DNA of 57,075 nucleotides from Rhodoplanes serenus (GTDB taxonomy: Bacteria; Pseudomonadota; Alphaproteobacteria; Rhizobiales; Xanthobacteraceae): the NCBI GenBank assembly GCA_945897515.1, contig CAMDFO010000026.1:1-57075 (forward strand), written 5' to 3'. Each line of letters opens with the position of its first letter. The first letter of the stretch is position 1. The notes beneath the pieces are model-generated. The model was given only the letters and a program-made list of their open reading frames with translations, did no database searches and was not told the origin of the DNA. Shown here in pieces: positions 30,464-38,419 of this stretch. The translations under genes were made by a program, and so were the position numbers.

Positions 30464-31420
30464 TTACTGCGCCGGCGGTTCGACCCCGAAGCCTTCGGTC
30501 CGGTCGAGCACGATGCGGCCCATCGCCACGGCCGCCGCCCAGCGCGCCGTCGCCGCGGCGCCGCCGAACGAATAGAAGTGCGGCGCGACCTGACCGAGCC
30601 CGCCCTCGGAACAGGCCTCCGCCAGCGGCCGGATGATGCCGTCGGGCGCGCTGGTGCCGATCAGATGCTTGATCAGGCCGGATTGGCGGGTCAGTCCCTG
30701 CGCAGATGCGCGCACGCCGCAGCGTTGTGCGTAGCGCAGCAGCGTCGAAAGGCTGCCCGGCCCCGCCATGCCGATCCGCACCGGGTGCTCGATGCCAAGA
30801 TCGCGCAGCCGTCGCACCCAGCTCAGGATGGCGCCCGCGTCGAACGCGAACTGCGTGACGGTATGCAGGCGCAGGCCGGTTTGCCCGGCCGCTTCGATCT
30901 TGGCGAGCAGTGCGCGATGCAGCACCTCCGGCGAAATGCGCGGATGCCCCTGGGGATAGCCGGCGATGCCGACCTCGGCGATGCCGTAGCGTTGCAGCAA
31001 GCCGCTTTCGATGACCTCAAGCGCGCTGTTGTAGGGACCTTCGGACCGGTCGCGGTCGCCGGCGATCACCAGGACGCGGCGCACGGCCGCCTGCGCTGAA
31101 AGGGAGGCCAGCAGATCGTCGAGCGCAGCCGCGCTCGGCAGGTTCCGCACCGCCAGATGAGGAACCGGTTCGAAGCCGACTGCTCGCACCTGCGCGGCGG
31201 ATTGCACCAGTTCGGAGGCCGGCTTGCCCGGGACGGCCGTCAGATAGATTGCGGTGCGGATCGGCAGGGCGGCTTTCAGGCCGTCGAGATCGGCGGCGCG
31301 CAGATGCGTCGCCTCCAGCGAGAAACCGCGCATCAAAGATGTGATCCGCCGCACTGTGTCAGGCTGACCAGCAGCCTGTTCGCGGAACGGAGCAGGCTTG
31401 GGCGCCGCAGCGGGCCTCAT
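30464..31420 (-). CDS. Divergent methylenetetrahydrofolate reductase-like protein
   Basis: 318 residues. MetF-like features remain although identity to the metF at 3095 is low: FSLEATHL (Glu36, in place of FEFFPPK), VIAGDRDRSEGPYNSALEVIES (for RGD), GIAGYPQGHPRIS (for SAYPEKHP), TQFAFD and IGMAGPGSL. It therefore probably binds FAD and a folate. Its ribosome site (GGGAG) lies at the very end of the upstream methyltransferase gene, 4 bases of spacer apart, so the two are translationally linked. It may act in C1 transfer with the methyltransferase, in demethylation or in folate-linked catabolism. The canonical biosynthetic role is already filled by the other metF. Confidence 0.8.
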   Translation of the reverse strand: MRPAAAPKPAPFREQAAGQPDTVRRITSLMRGFSLEATHLRAADLDGLKAALPIRTAIYLTAVPGKPASELVQSAAQVRAVGFEPVPHLAVRNLPSAAALDDLLASLSAQAAVRRVLVIAGDRDRSEGPYNSALEVIESGLLQRYGIAEVGIAGYPQGHPRISPEVLHRALLAKIEAAGQTGLRLHTVTQFAFDAGAILSWVRRLRDLGIEHPVRIGMAGPGSLSTLLRYAQRCGVRASAQGLTRQSGLIKHLIGTSAPDGIIRPLAEACSEGGLGQVAPHFYSFGGAAATARWAAAVAMGRIVLDRTEGFGVEPPAQ

Positions 31421-31424
31421 GCGG

Positions 31425-32876
31425 TTACTCCCGCCGACGCGAGATCACATAGGATTCATCGAAGAACCAAAGCGCGCCGTGCTTGCGCAGCACCTCGCGC
31501 GTGGCGTCGAGGTATCGGCCGTCGGCGGCGGCCTCCGCGACGCGATGGTCCTCGACCTGCGCCACATAGATCGCGGCGTTCCACGCAGCGAACAGCGTGG
31601 AGGTGCCGATCGATGAGGATTCCGAAATCTCGCTCGGCAACGTGTGCATGTCGTAGCGGAACAGCGAGCGGTTGTCGGCATAGGCGTTGAAGTTGAGGTC
31701 CCGCCCGGCGGGGCCGAGCTCGTGCTTCACCGCCTTCATGATCTGGTGGCGGTCATGGATGAACGGATTGTCGTCCGGCCAGACCTTCTGGATGATCTCC
31801 ATGCCCGGATCGTTTCCATGCGAATGGATGCCGATCAGCCGACCGCCCGGCCCGAGTGCTTTGGCCAGCGGCGCGACCACGCGTTTGGCCTTGAAGTCGA
31901 GCGAGGCGCGCGCGCGATAGGGCTGCGAGGCGATGACGAGATCGTAGTTGGCCTGCGTGCCGCCGGGCTTGGGGATGATCGGATCGAGCAGGAACTTGTG
32001 ATCCTCGCGGTAGATCACCAGGACGACCGGGCGCTCATACACCGGATTTCCGGTCTTGGGGCTGACGCCGGCCTTCCAGTTCTGCGCAAAGAACGGCATC
32101 AGGTCGGTGATCTGTTGTTCGAACTGGTGCGCGGACGAGCCGGTGAGCGCCGCCTCGTGCCAGGCCATGCTGGATGCGGCGGACAACGACTTCACCGCGA
32201 GCCAAGGCGCGTCGGCATAGGCGAGGTTGGTCAGCACCAGCACCGTCGCCGGGTGTTCGCAGAAGCGGTCTGACATCTTCGCGAGCGCGATGCGTACGTC
32301 TTCGAGGCTGATCTCCTTGCCGACCACGTAGAACGGGGTGTGCGGGAAGCGGTCGTGCATCGCCCGCATCGTGCGCAGCAGAACGGTGCCGTCGCCGACG
32401 CCGGCATCGAACACGCGCAGCGCGGGCGGGCGGGGATGGAGGTTGGCCAGCTCGAGCGAGACGCGGTTCGCCACCGTCCATTTCTCGCCGCAGGTGTTGA
32501 CGAACAGCAGGTATTTCTGCCGGTTATCGAAGAAGCGGAAGTTGCGCTGCGGGTCAGGCGCGCCGGCCGCGGTCGCGCTGATGGTCGCGCCGGCGGGCGC
32601 GATCGACGGTGAGGGTGCGGTGAGCCGCGGCGCTACTGGCGTCGTCGGCTTGGTGTCCTGGCTGCGTTCGATCACCGCCGGGCGGCCGGTGACGTTCTTG
32701 TTCGACAGCATGAAGGCGCGGATTCGGTCGAGTGTCTCCGTCGTGATGCGGCCGCCGTGGCGCAGCCGGCTTGCGAGCTTGCCATCGTTGACGGCGCGCC
32801 GGCCGAAGGTCGATTCCGCGAGCCCGGTCTGGCGACAATAGTCGGAAATTTCCTGCAGGAGTTCCTGGGCGTTCAT
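31425..32876 (-). CDS. HTH-like segment fused to a class I SAM-dependent methyltransferase
   Basis: 483 residues. Residues 1-58 (LLQEISDYCRQTGLAESTFGRRAVND...LRHGGRITTETLDRIRAFM) look like a small HTH of the kind found in XRE-like regulators. A Pro/Ala/Thr-rich linker follows (about 60-112). A Rossmann domain starts near 150 with SAM motif I FDAGVGDGT (156-164), then YDLVIASQPYRARASLDFKAKRVV and LGPGGRLIGIHSHGNDPG. Substrate unknown. It is the first gene of a two-gene unit with the MetF-like protein. The 288 bases upstream carry three inverted repeats with a shared GCCCAC core, plausibly its own operators. The start at 32876 avoids non-conserved leader residues, though the ribosome site is weak. 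Confidence 0.8.
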   Translation of the reverse strand: MNAQELLQEISDYCRQTGLAESTFGRRAVNDGKLASRLRHGGRITTETLDRIRAFMLSNKNVTGRPAVIERSQDTKPTTPVAPRLTAPSPSIAPAGATISATAAGAPDPQRNFRFFDNRQKYLLFVNTCGEKWTVANRVSLELANLHPRPPALRVFDAGVGDGTVLLRTMRAMHDRFPHTPFYVVGKEISLEDVRIALAKMSDRFCEHPATVLVLTNLAYADAPWLAVKSLSAASSMAWHEAALTGSSAHQFEQQITDLMPFFAQNWKAGVSPKTGNPVYERPVVLVIYREDHKFLLDPIIPKPGGTQANYDLVIASQPYRARASLDFKAKRVVAPLAKALGPGGRLIGIHSHGNDPGMEIIQKVWPDDNPFIHDRHQIMKAVKHELGPAGRDLNFNAYADNRSLFRYDMHTLPSEISESSSIGTSTLFAAWNAAIYVAQVEDHRVAEAAADGRYLDATREVLRKHGALWFFDESYVISRRRE

Positions 32877-32987
32877 GATCGCTGTCCGCGTTTCCTCGAC
32901 ATCCCGGAGGCGGCATCTCAGAGGCCGTTCTGATACAGCCAGGCTAATGAAGCGGATCAATTCCGGTAATGAGGGTCAACCACAAAC

Positions 32988-33010
32988 TAGCCCACTATCT
33001 TAGTGGGCTA
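32988..33010. promoter_or_regulatory. Perfect inverted repeat, dyad 1 (candidate operator)
   Basis: Ten-base arms TAGCCCACTA and TAGTGGGCTA separated by TCT. Read on the minus strand it overlaps a plausible promoter for the HTH-methyltransferase gene (TTGCCC, 17 bases, GATAGT), with the -10 inside the left arm at 32994-32999. Binding here would block transcription. Confidence 0.6.
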
Positions 33011-33015
33011 TGATA

Positions 33016-33029
33016 TGGGCAATAGCCCA
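33016..33029. promoter_or_regulatory. Inverted repeat, dyad 2 (candidate operator half)
   Basis: TGGGC-AATA-GCCCA, five-base arms, only five bases from dyad 1 and containing the candidate -35 region on the minus strand. It shares the GCCCA core in opposite relative orientation (arms pointing outward), so it may be an accessory site. Confidence 0.45.
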
Positions 33030-33113
33030 ACCAATAAAACAGCCTATAACGAAAGAAATTCAGATACCGACGAGGGTTATCGTAAAAAGTCGGATCGCAT
33101 AACCAACCGAATT

Positions 33114-33138
33114 GCCCACTATTGCTCATAGAGTGGGC
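33114..33138. promoter_or_regulatory. Inverted repeat, dyad 3 (candidate distal operator)
   Basis: GCCCACT and AGTGGGC with an 11-base spacer; with one mismatch the arms extend to ATTGCCCACT / AGTGGGCGAT. About 120 bases upstream of dyad 1, just past the stop of the next gene at 33165. The same core at three places in 150 bases argues for cooperative binding or looping. Confidence 0.5.
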
Positions 33139-33164
33139 GATAAATTGCAAGAAATCGCAAAGGG

Positions 33165-34256
33165 TTAGGCGGTTGCATCAAGCGCATTGAGCACGCCTTT
33201 CGCCACCGCCGCGGTCCCATCGCGACCGCCGAACTCCATCGGTCTGATGCCGGCGGCGAACGCCAGGTCCACCGCGCGCTCGATGCGCTGGGCCGCGGCT
33301 GCCGCCGGCTCATGGCCGTGCTTGTCGGCGAGCCAGTCGAGCATCAGCGCGGTCGAGAGGATCATGGCGGTCGGGTTGGCTTTGCCCTGGCCCATGATGT
33401 CCGGTGCGGTGCCATGGCAGGGCTGGAACACGGCGTGGGTGTCGCCGATGTCGGCTGACGGCGCCATCCCCATCCCGCCGATCAGGCCGGCGGTGAGGTC
33501 GGAGAGAATGTCGCCGAACATGTTCTCCATCACCATCACGTCGAAGTCCCAAGGCCGCTTCACCAGCATGGCCGAACAGGCATCGACGTAGAGCCGGTCG
33601 GTGCCGACCTCCGGATATTTCGCGGCACATTCGTCGAACATCTGCCGGAAAAATGCGAAGGCTTTGAACACGTTGGCCTTGTCGACGCAGGTGAGCCGGC
33701 CCTTGTTCGGACCGCGCGATTTCCTCCGCTGCGCATAACGGAACGAAAAGTCGAACAGCCGCTCCGAGGTCTTGCGTGTGATGACGAGAGTTTCGCGCGC
33801 TTCGTCATGGGTCACCACGCCCTTGCCCATGGAGGCGAACAGCCCTTCGGTGGATTCACGGATCACCACCAGGTCGATGCTGCGCTCGGATGCGCCGACG
33901 ATCGGCGAGGGCGCACCGGGAACCAGACGGCAGGGGCGCACCCCCGCATACAGATCGAAGATGAAGCGCAGTTCGACCTGCGGCATGATCTCGGTGTTGT
34001 CGGGATAGCGCACCGACGGCAGGCCGCAGGCGCCCAGCAGGATGGCGTCGGCCTGCTCGCACAGCTTGATGGTGGAGTCCGGCATGGACTTGCCGGTTTC
34101 CAGATAGTGGTTGGCGCCGGCCGGCGCGTCGGTGAAGCGGAATTTGAGATCGGGCCCTTGGACCCGGCGCAGCACTTCGAGCGCGGGGGCCATGACCTCC
34201 GGCCCGATGCCGTCGCCGGCCAGAACAGCGATGTGGAAAGCGTCGTTCGCGAGCAT
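33165..34256 (-). CDS. Isopropylmalate/tartrate dehydrogenase-family protein
   Basis: 363 residues. Fold markers of the beta-decarboxylating dehydrogenases: GDGIGPEV (14-21), DLVVIRESTEG, DKANVFKAF, YVDACSAMLVKRPWDFDVMVMENMFGDILSDL and QPCHGTAPDIMGQGKANPTAMILS. The group oxidises and decarboxylates 3-isopropylmalate, isocitrate, tartrate or D-malate using NAD+ and a divalent metal. No leuC/leuD is nearby and the gene is divergent to a hydroxypyruvate-isomerase-like gene, so a catabolic tartrate/malate-type role is more likely than leucine synthesis, without proof. Confidence 0.88.
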   Translation of the reverse strand: MLANDAFHIAVLAGDGIGPEVMAPALEVLRRVQGPDLKFRFTDAPAGANHYLETGKSMPDSTIKLCEQADAILLGACGLPSVRYPDNTEIMPQVELRFIFDLYAGVRPCRLVPGAPSPIVGASERSIDLVVIRESTEGLFASMGKGVVTHDEARETLVITRKTSERLFDFSFRYAQRRKSRGPNKGRLTCVDKANVFKAFAFFRQMFDECAAKYPEVGTDRLYVDACSAMLVKRPWDFDVMVMENMFGDILSDLTAGLIGGMGMAPSADIGDTHAVFQPCHGTAPDIMGQGKANPTAMILSTALMLDWLADKHGHEPAAAAAQRIERAVDLAFAAGIRPMEFGGRDGTAAVAKGVLNALDATA

Positions 34257-34350
34257 GAGTTTCTACCGTTCGGGGCCGGTCGGGCCTTGCGCAGGCGGGC
34301 CGGAACAATGAATACCTGAAGCCGGAAACCACACAAGCGAGCCCATTGCC

Positions 34351-35136
34351 ATGCCGCGTTTCGCCGCCAACCTCGCCTACATGTTCACCGAACGGCCGTT
34401 GATCGAGCGCTTCGGCGCCGCGGCTGCGGCCGGCTTCAAGGCGGTCGAACTGCAATTTCCCTACGACCACGCCGCCTCGGCGATCAAGACCGAGATCGAC
34501 AAGCACGGACTGACGCAGCTCGGGCTGAACAGCCCGTTCGGACGTGAGGGCGAATTCGGATTGACGGCACAGCCCGGACGCGAGCGCGAGTTCGATACGA
34601 CGTTCCGGCAAGCGCTGGACTATGCGGTCGCGATCGGCGCCAACGCGGTGCACTGTCTTTCAGGCGCGGTGCCGCCTGAGCAGCGGCCGGCGGCGGAGAG
34701 GACGTTTATCGCCAATCTGACGCGCGCCGCCGATCTCGCCAAGGAACACGGCAAGATCGTCTTGATCGAGCCGATCAATCCGCGCGACCGGCCGGACTAT
34801 TTCCTCAATCGGGTCGAGCACGCCGCCGATATCATCGCCAAGGTCGGCAAGCCGAACGTGCAGATTCAGTTCGATTTCTACCATGTGCAGATTGTCGGCG
34901 GCGATCTCATCAAGCGTTTCGAGAAGCATCTGCCGCTCGTCGGGCATGTGCAGATCGCTGGCGTGCCCGAACGTTTCGAGCCCGACGTCGGCGAAATCAA
35001 CTATCCGGCGGTGTTCGAGGCGATCGACCGGCTGGGCTGGAAGGGCTGGGTGGCGTGCGAATACCGGCCGCGCAACCGCACCGAAGAAGGCTTGGGCTGG
35101 GCCCGGCCCTATGGCGTGGTGCCGCGGTCGGCCTAG
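34351..35136 (+). CDS. Hydroxypyruvate isomerase / 2-oxotetronate isomerase family (TIM barrel)
   Basis: 261 residues, the usual length of the Hyi/OtnI family. It begins RFAANLAYMFTERPLIERF and contains FKAVELQFPYD, LIEPINPRDRPDYFLN (Glu metal ligand), IQFDFYHVQIVGGDL, VGHVQIAGVPERFEPD and WVACEYRPRNRTEEGL, which place metal-binding Glu, Asp and His as in relatives. The family interconverts hydroxypyruvate and tartronate semialdehyde, or 2-oxo-tetronates. It is divergent (94 bases) from the dehydrogenase gene; the pair may serve C3/C4 sugar-acid degradation, but no kinase or aldolase of that pathway is next to them. Confidence 0.9.
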   Translation: MPRFAANLAYMFTERPLIERFGAAAAAGFKAVELQFPYDHAASAIKTEIDKHGLTQLGLNSPFGREGEFGLTAQPGREREFDTTFRQALDYAVAIGANAVHCLSGAVPPEQRPAAERTFIANLTRAADLAKEHGKIVLIEPINPRDRPDYFLNRVEHAADIIAKVGKPNVQIQFDFYHVQIVGGDLIKRFEKHLPLVGHVQIAGVPERFEPDVGEINYPAVFEAIDRLGWKGWVACEYRPRNRTEEGLGWARPYGVVPRSA

Positions 35137-35193
35137 CTCTGCAAATTCCCGGTTCGGCTTGCGCCGGCCGGGGACGCTGCATAATCTGGGCCC

Positions 35194-35784
35194 ATGTGGG
35201 GTCGGAACCGTAAAATCGCCGTCGATTCGGAGTCTTTGGCAGCATCCGAGGGGGTGCTGAAGGACGCGATTCGGCAGGCTCGGATCGAGAGCGCCGAGCG
35301 AACCGCCGTCGTCGTTGACCTGCGGGACGCCGAGCTTGCCCGGCTGGAACTGCTGAACGAAGCCCTCGAACCGCTATTTGGCGAAATCCCCCCCGAGGTC
35401 GAGTTGTTCGACCGCGGAATCGCCCGGGGCGACCCGCCGCGGCTGTGGATCGACGTAATCGCGCATGTCGTCATGGGGCGTGACAAGCGGCAGTACCGGT
35501 TCGTGCAAGACACCCGCTATGGCCGCAAGGTCCTGGCCGAATCGAACGACATTGCCCAGATCGTCGAAGCCGTCACCCATTATGTCGCCAGCCGCCTGGT
35601 CGAACGCGAGCGGGCGCTCGCCACCGAAAGCGGTCCGGCGGCCGAGGAGATGCGTCATGACGTGCGCATCGTGTGGCGCCGCCGCCGCTGGCGTCTGCTG
35701 CGCGCCTTCGTGTTCGGCCTGATCATCGGCTGCGTCGCGCTGTTTGCAGCGCTCTGGATCGTTGCCGCGCGCCTGCCGAATTAA
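35194..35784 (+). CDS. Conserved-looking hypothetical protein with a C-terminal membrane anchor
   Basis: 196 residues. Residues about 1-165 are soluble and mostly alpha-helical, with many charged residues (ERTAVVVDLRDAELARLELL, HVVMGRDKRQYRFVQDTRYGRK). An RRRRWRLLR patch precedes one transmembrane helix (about 172-192, AFVFGLIIGCVALFAALWIV), so the bulk of the protein faces the cytoplasm. I recognise no catalytic motif. The stop TAA (35782-35784) overlaps the stop of the convergent metallophosphoesterase through a TTAA palindrome. Function unknown. Confidence 0.8.
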   Translation: MWGRNRKIAVDSESLAASEGVLKDAIRQARIESAERTAVVVDLRDAELARLELLNEALEPLFGEIPPEVELFDRGIARGDPPRLWIDVIAHVVMGRDKRQYRFVQDTRYGRKVLAESNDIAQIVEAVTHYVASRLVERERALATESGPAAEEMRHDVRIVWRRRRWRLLRAFVFGLIIGCVALFAALWIVAARLPN

Positions 35785-36662
35785 TCGGCAAGCTCGATCC
35801 TGTTCACCTCGGCGACTATGCCGTCTGCATTGATCCCGCGCGAAATCGCCGTGCAGCGCCAGGCGCCGGGCTCGCCGTCGATTTCATAAAGATTGTACCC
35901 GGCGAGGTCGTCGTGATGGCCGGGGGCGGCGGACGCCGACGGCACGCAGATACACGGAATGAGATGCCGCGGCCCGCCGAGCCAGACCAGCGACGCTTCG
36001 TGGTTGTGACCATGCAGCACCAGCTCCGCGCCATGCTTGCGCAGCACCTCGCGAAACGCCGCAGCGTCGGTGAGCCGGCGGAAGCGATTGGCTCGGGCTG
36101 GCGGATGGTGGATCAGCACCACGCGGAACAGGCCCTCGCGGCCGAGCGCGTCGAGCGTGTCGCCAAGCTTGCTCAACTGGCTCCCACCCAGCCGGCCGGT
36201 CGCTGCCAACGGGAGCGTCGGCAACGACGTCGTCAGACCGACCAGCGCGAGCGCGCCTCGCCGCCGCACAAAGGGAAAAGACTCTCCGCCGTCGCCGCGC
36301 ATATACGCATCCCATGCATCCTGCGCGGAGGTCGCGGCTGCGCGCACGTAGGCATCGTGATTGCCGGGCACGACCGTGACGTCGCCCGATGGCCCTAGCC
36401 GCTCCAGCCAGGCCCGCGCAGGCTCGAATTCGTTGGAGAGCGACAGGTTCACCAGATCGCCGGTGACCGCGATATGGTCCGGCGTCTGGGACTTCAGATC
36501 GGCCGCAATTGCGGCGACGATTTCCGGCCGGTGGATCGCGCGCCGCTTGCGCAGCCAGTTGAGTAAACCGAGCCCGCGCTTGCCGATCAGTTCGGCGAAA
36601 GCCGGCGTCGGTAACGGCGCAAGGTGCACATCGGAAAGATGCGCCAGCCGAAATATCGTCAT
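35781..36662 (-). CDS. Calcineurin-like metallophosphoesterase
   Basis: 293 residues. Motifs in order: LSDVHL (Asp11, His13), VTGDLVN, VPGNHDAYV, HHPP and LHGHNHEAS, the full two-metal set of the family (3',5'-cyclic-nucleotide phosphodiesterase/UDP-diacylglucosamine hydrolase clan). It hydrolyses a phosphodiester or phosphomonoester; the substrate cannot be told. The start at 36662 gives the canonical N-terminus MTIFRLAHLSD with GGGG upstream; the in-frame extension to 36758 adds unconserved residues. Divergent to the NUDIX gene (107 bases). Confidence 0.92.
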   Translation of the reverse strand: MTIFRLAHLSDVHLAPLPTPAFAELIGKRGLGLLNWLRKRRAIHRPEIVAAIAADLKSQTPDHIAVTGDLVNLSLSNEFEPARAWLERLGPSGDVTVVPGNHDAYVRAAATSAQDAWDAYMRGDGGESFPFVRRRGALALVGLTTSLPTLPLAATGRLGGSQLSKLGDTLDALGREGLFRVVLIHHPPARANRFRRLTDAAAFREVLRKHGAELVLHGHNHEASLVWLGGPRHLIPCICVPSASAAPGHHDDLAGYNLYEIDGEPGAWRCTAISRGINADGIVAEVNRIELAD

Positions 36663-36769
36663 TTGCCCCGCCACCAGCGAATCTTTGATAGAGCTTGGAA
36701 ACCCGTCCCTCGGCTGCATGATGAACCTTTGGGACGCGGAGTTGAACCGCCGGCCCACAGGAAGATGGA

Positions 36770-37240
36770 ATGGTGTTTTTCCGCCGCTCGTGGTGGTTCG
36801 GTCGCCTGATCCATTTCTACTGGCGCTTCGCGCGCCCGATGACGCTCGGCGCGCGGGGACTGGTGATCGATGGCGACGGCCGCGTGTTTCTCATCCAGCA
36901 CAGCTATACCGAGGGCTGGCACCTGCCGGGAGGCGGGGTCGAGGCCGGCGAGACGATGATCGATGCGCTCGGGCGCGAGCTGCACGAGGAGGGCAACATC
37001 GAGTTGACGGCGCCGCCCGTGTTGCACGGCATTTTCTACAATTCCCGCTATTCCCGGCGGGATCATGTTGCGATCTATGTGGTGCGCGGCTTCCGCCAGG
37101 CGCAGCAGCCGGTGCCCGACCGGGAGATCGTCGCCCACGGCTTCTTCGCGCCCGACACGCTGCCCGAAGGAACCACCGCCAGCACGCGCGCCCGTATCGC
37201 CGAAGTCCTGCATGGCACACCCGTGCCGGAGCGATGGTGA
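36770..37240 (+). CDS. NUDIX hydrolase
   Basis: 156 residues. The Nudix box GGGVEAGETMIDALGRELHEE (Gx5Ex7REUxEE) is intact within the WHLPGGGVEAGE segment. An N-terminal helix with many aromatic residues (FFRRSWWFGRLIHFYWRF) precedes the domain and is unusual; it could associate with the membrane or a partner. The family cleaves nucleoside diphosphates linked to another moiety; the substrate is not predictable here. The following Bug gene starts 62 bases later in the same direction. Confidence 0.9.
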   Translation: MVFFRRSWWFGRLIHFYWRFARPMTLGARGLVIDGDGRVFLIQHSYTEGWHLPGGGVEAGETMIDALGRELHEEGNIELTAPPVLHGIFYNSRYSRRDHVAIYVVRGFRQAQQPVPDREIVAHGFFAPDTLPEGTTASTRARIAEVLHGTPVPERW

Positions 37241-37302
37241 ATTCGCTGCGTTGCGCCGCCCATGTGCGGCGCGCTAGGCTTTCGCCGGGTGAAACAAGGG
37301 CC

Positions 37303-38250
37303 ATGATCATGAAATGTCGTGCCGTTGCGCTGTTCGCGTTGGCTCTCGCTTTTGCAAATCCGGTTCAGGCACAGACCGTCAAGGTGGTGGTGCCGTTCGC
37401 GCCCGGCGGTCCGGTGGATATGCTGGCCCGGCTGCTGGCCGCCGACATGGGGCCGCGGCTGAAGACCGATGTGGTGGTGGAAAATCGCGGCGGCGCCGGC
37501 GGCGTGCTTGCGACGGAAATGGTGGCGAAGGCAGCGCCGGACGGCAAGACGCTGCTGTTCGGAAGCAGCGGCTCGCACGTCATCAGCGCCGCGCTGCGCA
37601 GCGGTCTGAGCTATGATCCGGTGAAGTCGTTCACGCCGATCGGCTACGTCGGAGCGGTGCCGATGCTGGTGGTGGTGAAGCCCGATTTCCCGGCAAAAAC
37701 GCTCGCCGAGCTGATCGCCAAGGCCAAGGCCGAGAAGCTTTCCTACGGCTCGGCCGGGCCGGGCTCGACCATGCACATCATCGGCGAACTGATGAATTCC
37801 GGGGGCGGCATGCAGGTCGCGCACGTGCCGTATCGCGGCTTCGGGCCGGCGATGAACGACCTGCTTGGCGGCCACATCTCGTTCATGAGCGCCGACCTGC
37901 CGGTGCTGGAGCCGTTGGTGAAGAGCGGAAAGGTGCGCGCGCTCGCTCTGTTCGCCAGCGAGCGCTCGTCGCTGCTGCCGGACCTGCCGACCAGCGTCGA
38001 ACTCGGCTATCCGACCATGATCATGGGCAACTGGTACGGCATGCTGGCGCCGGCCGGGATTCCTGCGAACGTGAAGGCCGATCTCGAGAAGGCGATGATG
38101 GACACCATGAAGAGCCCGGCGTTCGCGCAACGGCTGACGGCCGGCGGTCTGCGCGGCACGACCGATAGTCAGGGCTTTGCGGCGATCCTTGCGCGCGATG
38201 CGGCGTATTGGGGTCCGCAGTTGAAGAAGCTCGGCATTCAGGGCGAGTAG
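37303..38250 (+). CDS. Bug/TctC-family solute-binding protein
   Basis: 315 residues from ATG 37303 (37309 also possible). The signal peptide is cut near PVQAQ. Motifs: VKVVVPFAPGGPVDMLAR, VVENRGGAGGVLATEMVAK, LSYDPVKSFTPIG, YGSAGPGSTMHIIGELM, VPYRGFGPAMNDLLGG, LPTSVELGYPT and WYGMLAPAGIPANV. A complete and canonical member. It is isolated from other transport genes: a NUDIX gene upstream and a palindromic repeat downstream. Ligand unknown. Confidence 0.92.
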   Translation: MIMKCRAVALFALALAFANPVQAQTVKVVVPFAPGGPVDMLARLLAADMGPRLKTDVVVENRGGAGGVLATEMVAKAAPDGKTLLFGSSGSHVISAALRSGLSYDPVKSFTPIGYVGAVPMLVVVKPDFPAKTLAELIAKAKAEKLSYGSAGPGSTMHIIGELMNSGGGMQVAHVPYRGFGPAMNDLLGGHISFMSADLPVLEPLVKSGKVRALALFASERSSLLPDLPTSVELGYPTMIMGNWYGMLAPAGIPANVKADLEKAMMDTMKSPAFAQRLTAGGLRGTTDSQGFAAILARDAAYWGPQLKKLGIQGE

Positions 38251-38285
38251 GGATCAGCGTCGCGACTGCGCAAAAGTCCAACCTT

Positions 38286-38402
38286 CGTCATGCCCGGCCT
38301 TGTGCCGGGCATCCACGTCTGGGCTGCAGTGGAGGCGTGGATGGCCAGGACATAAGGCGAGCGAAGCGACGCCGTCTTCGACGGCTAAACCTGGCCATGA
38401 CG
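38286..38402. repeat. Composite palindromic repeat (Bradyrhizobiaceae-type BIME)
   Basis: Nested inverted repeats: outer CGTCATG (38286-38292) with CATGACG (38396-38402); ATCCACG (38311-38317) with CGTGGAT (38336-38342); a hairpin TGCCCGGC/GCCGGGCA (38291-38298, 38304-38311); and a second GCCGTC/GACGGC hairpin near 38370-38385. I recognise the wording as a dispersed intergenic element abundant in Bradyrhizobium and relatives. It fills the gap between two convergent genes and may act as a terminator or mRNA stabiliser. Confidence 0.8.
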
Positions 38403-38419
38403 GGAAGAAAGAGGCCCGC

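Noticed and set aside
36361..37302. N-terminal extension of the Bug protein at 37303
   Set aside because: The in-frame stretch lies opposite the metallophosphoesterase and over the NUDIX gene, while the signal peptide starts at 37303.
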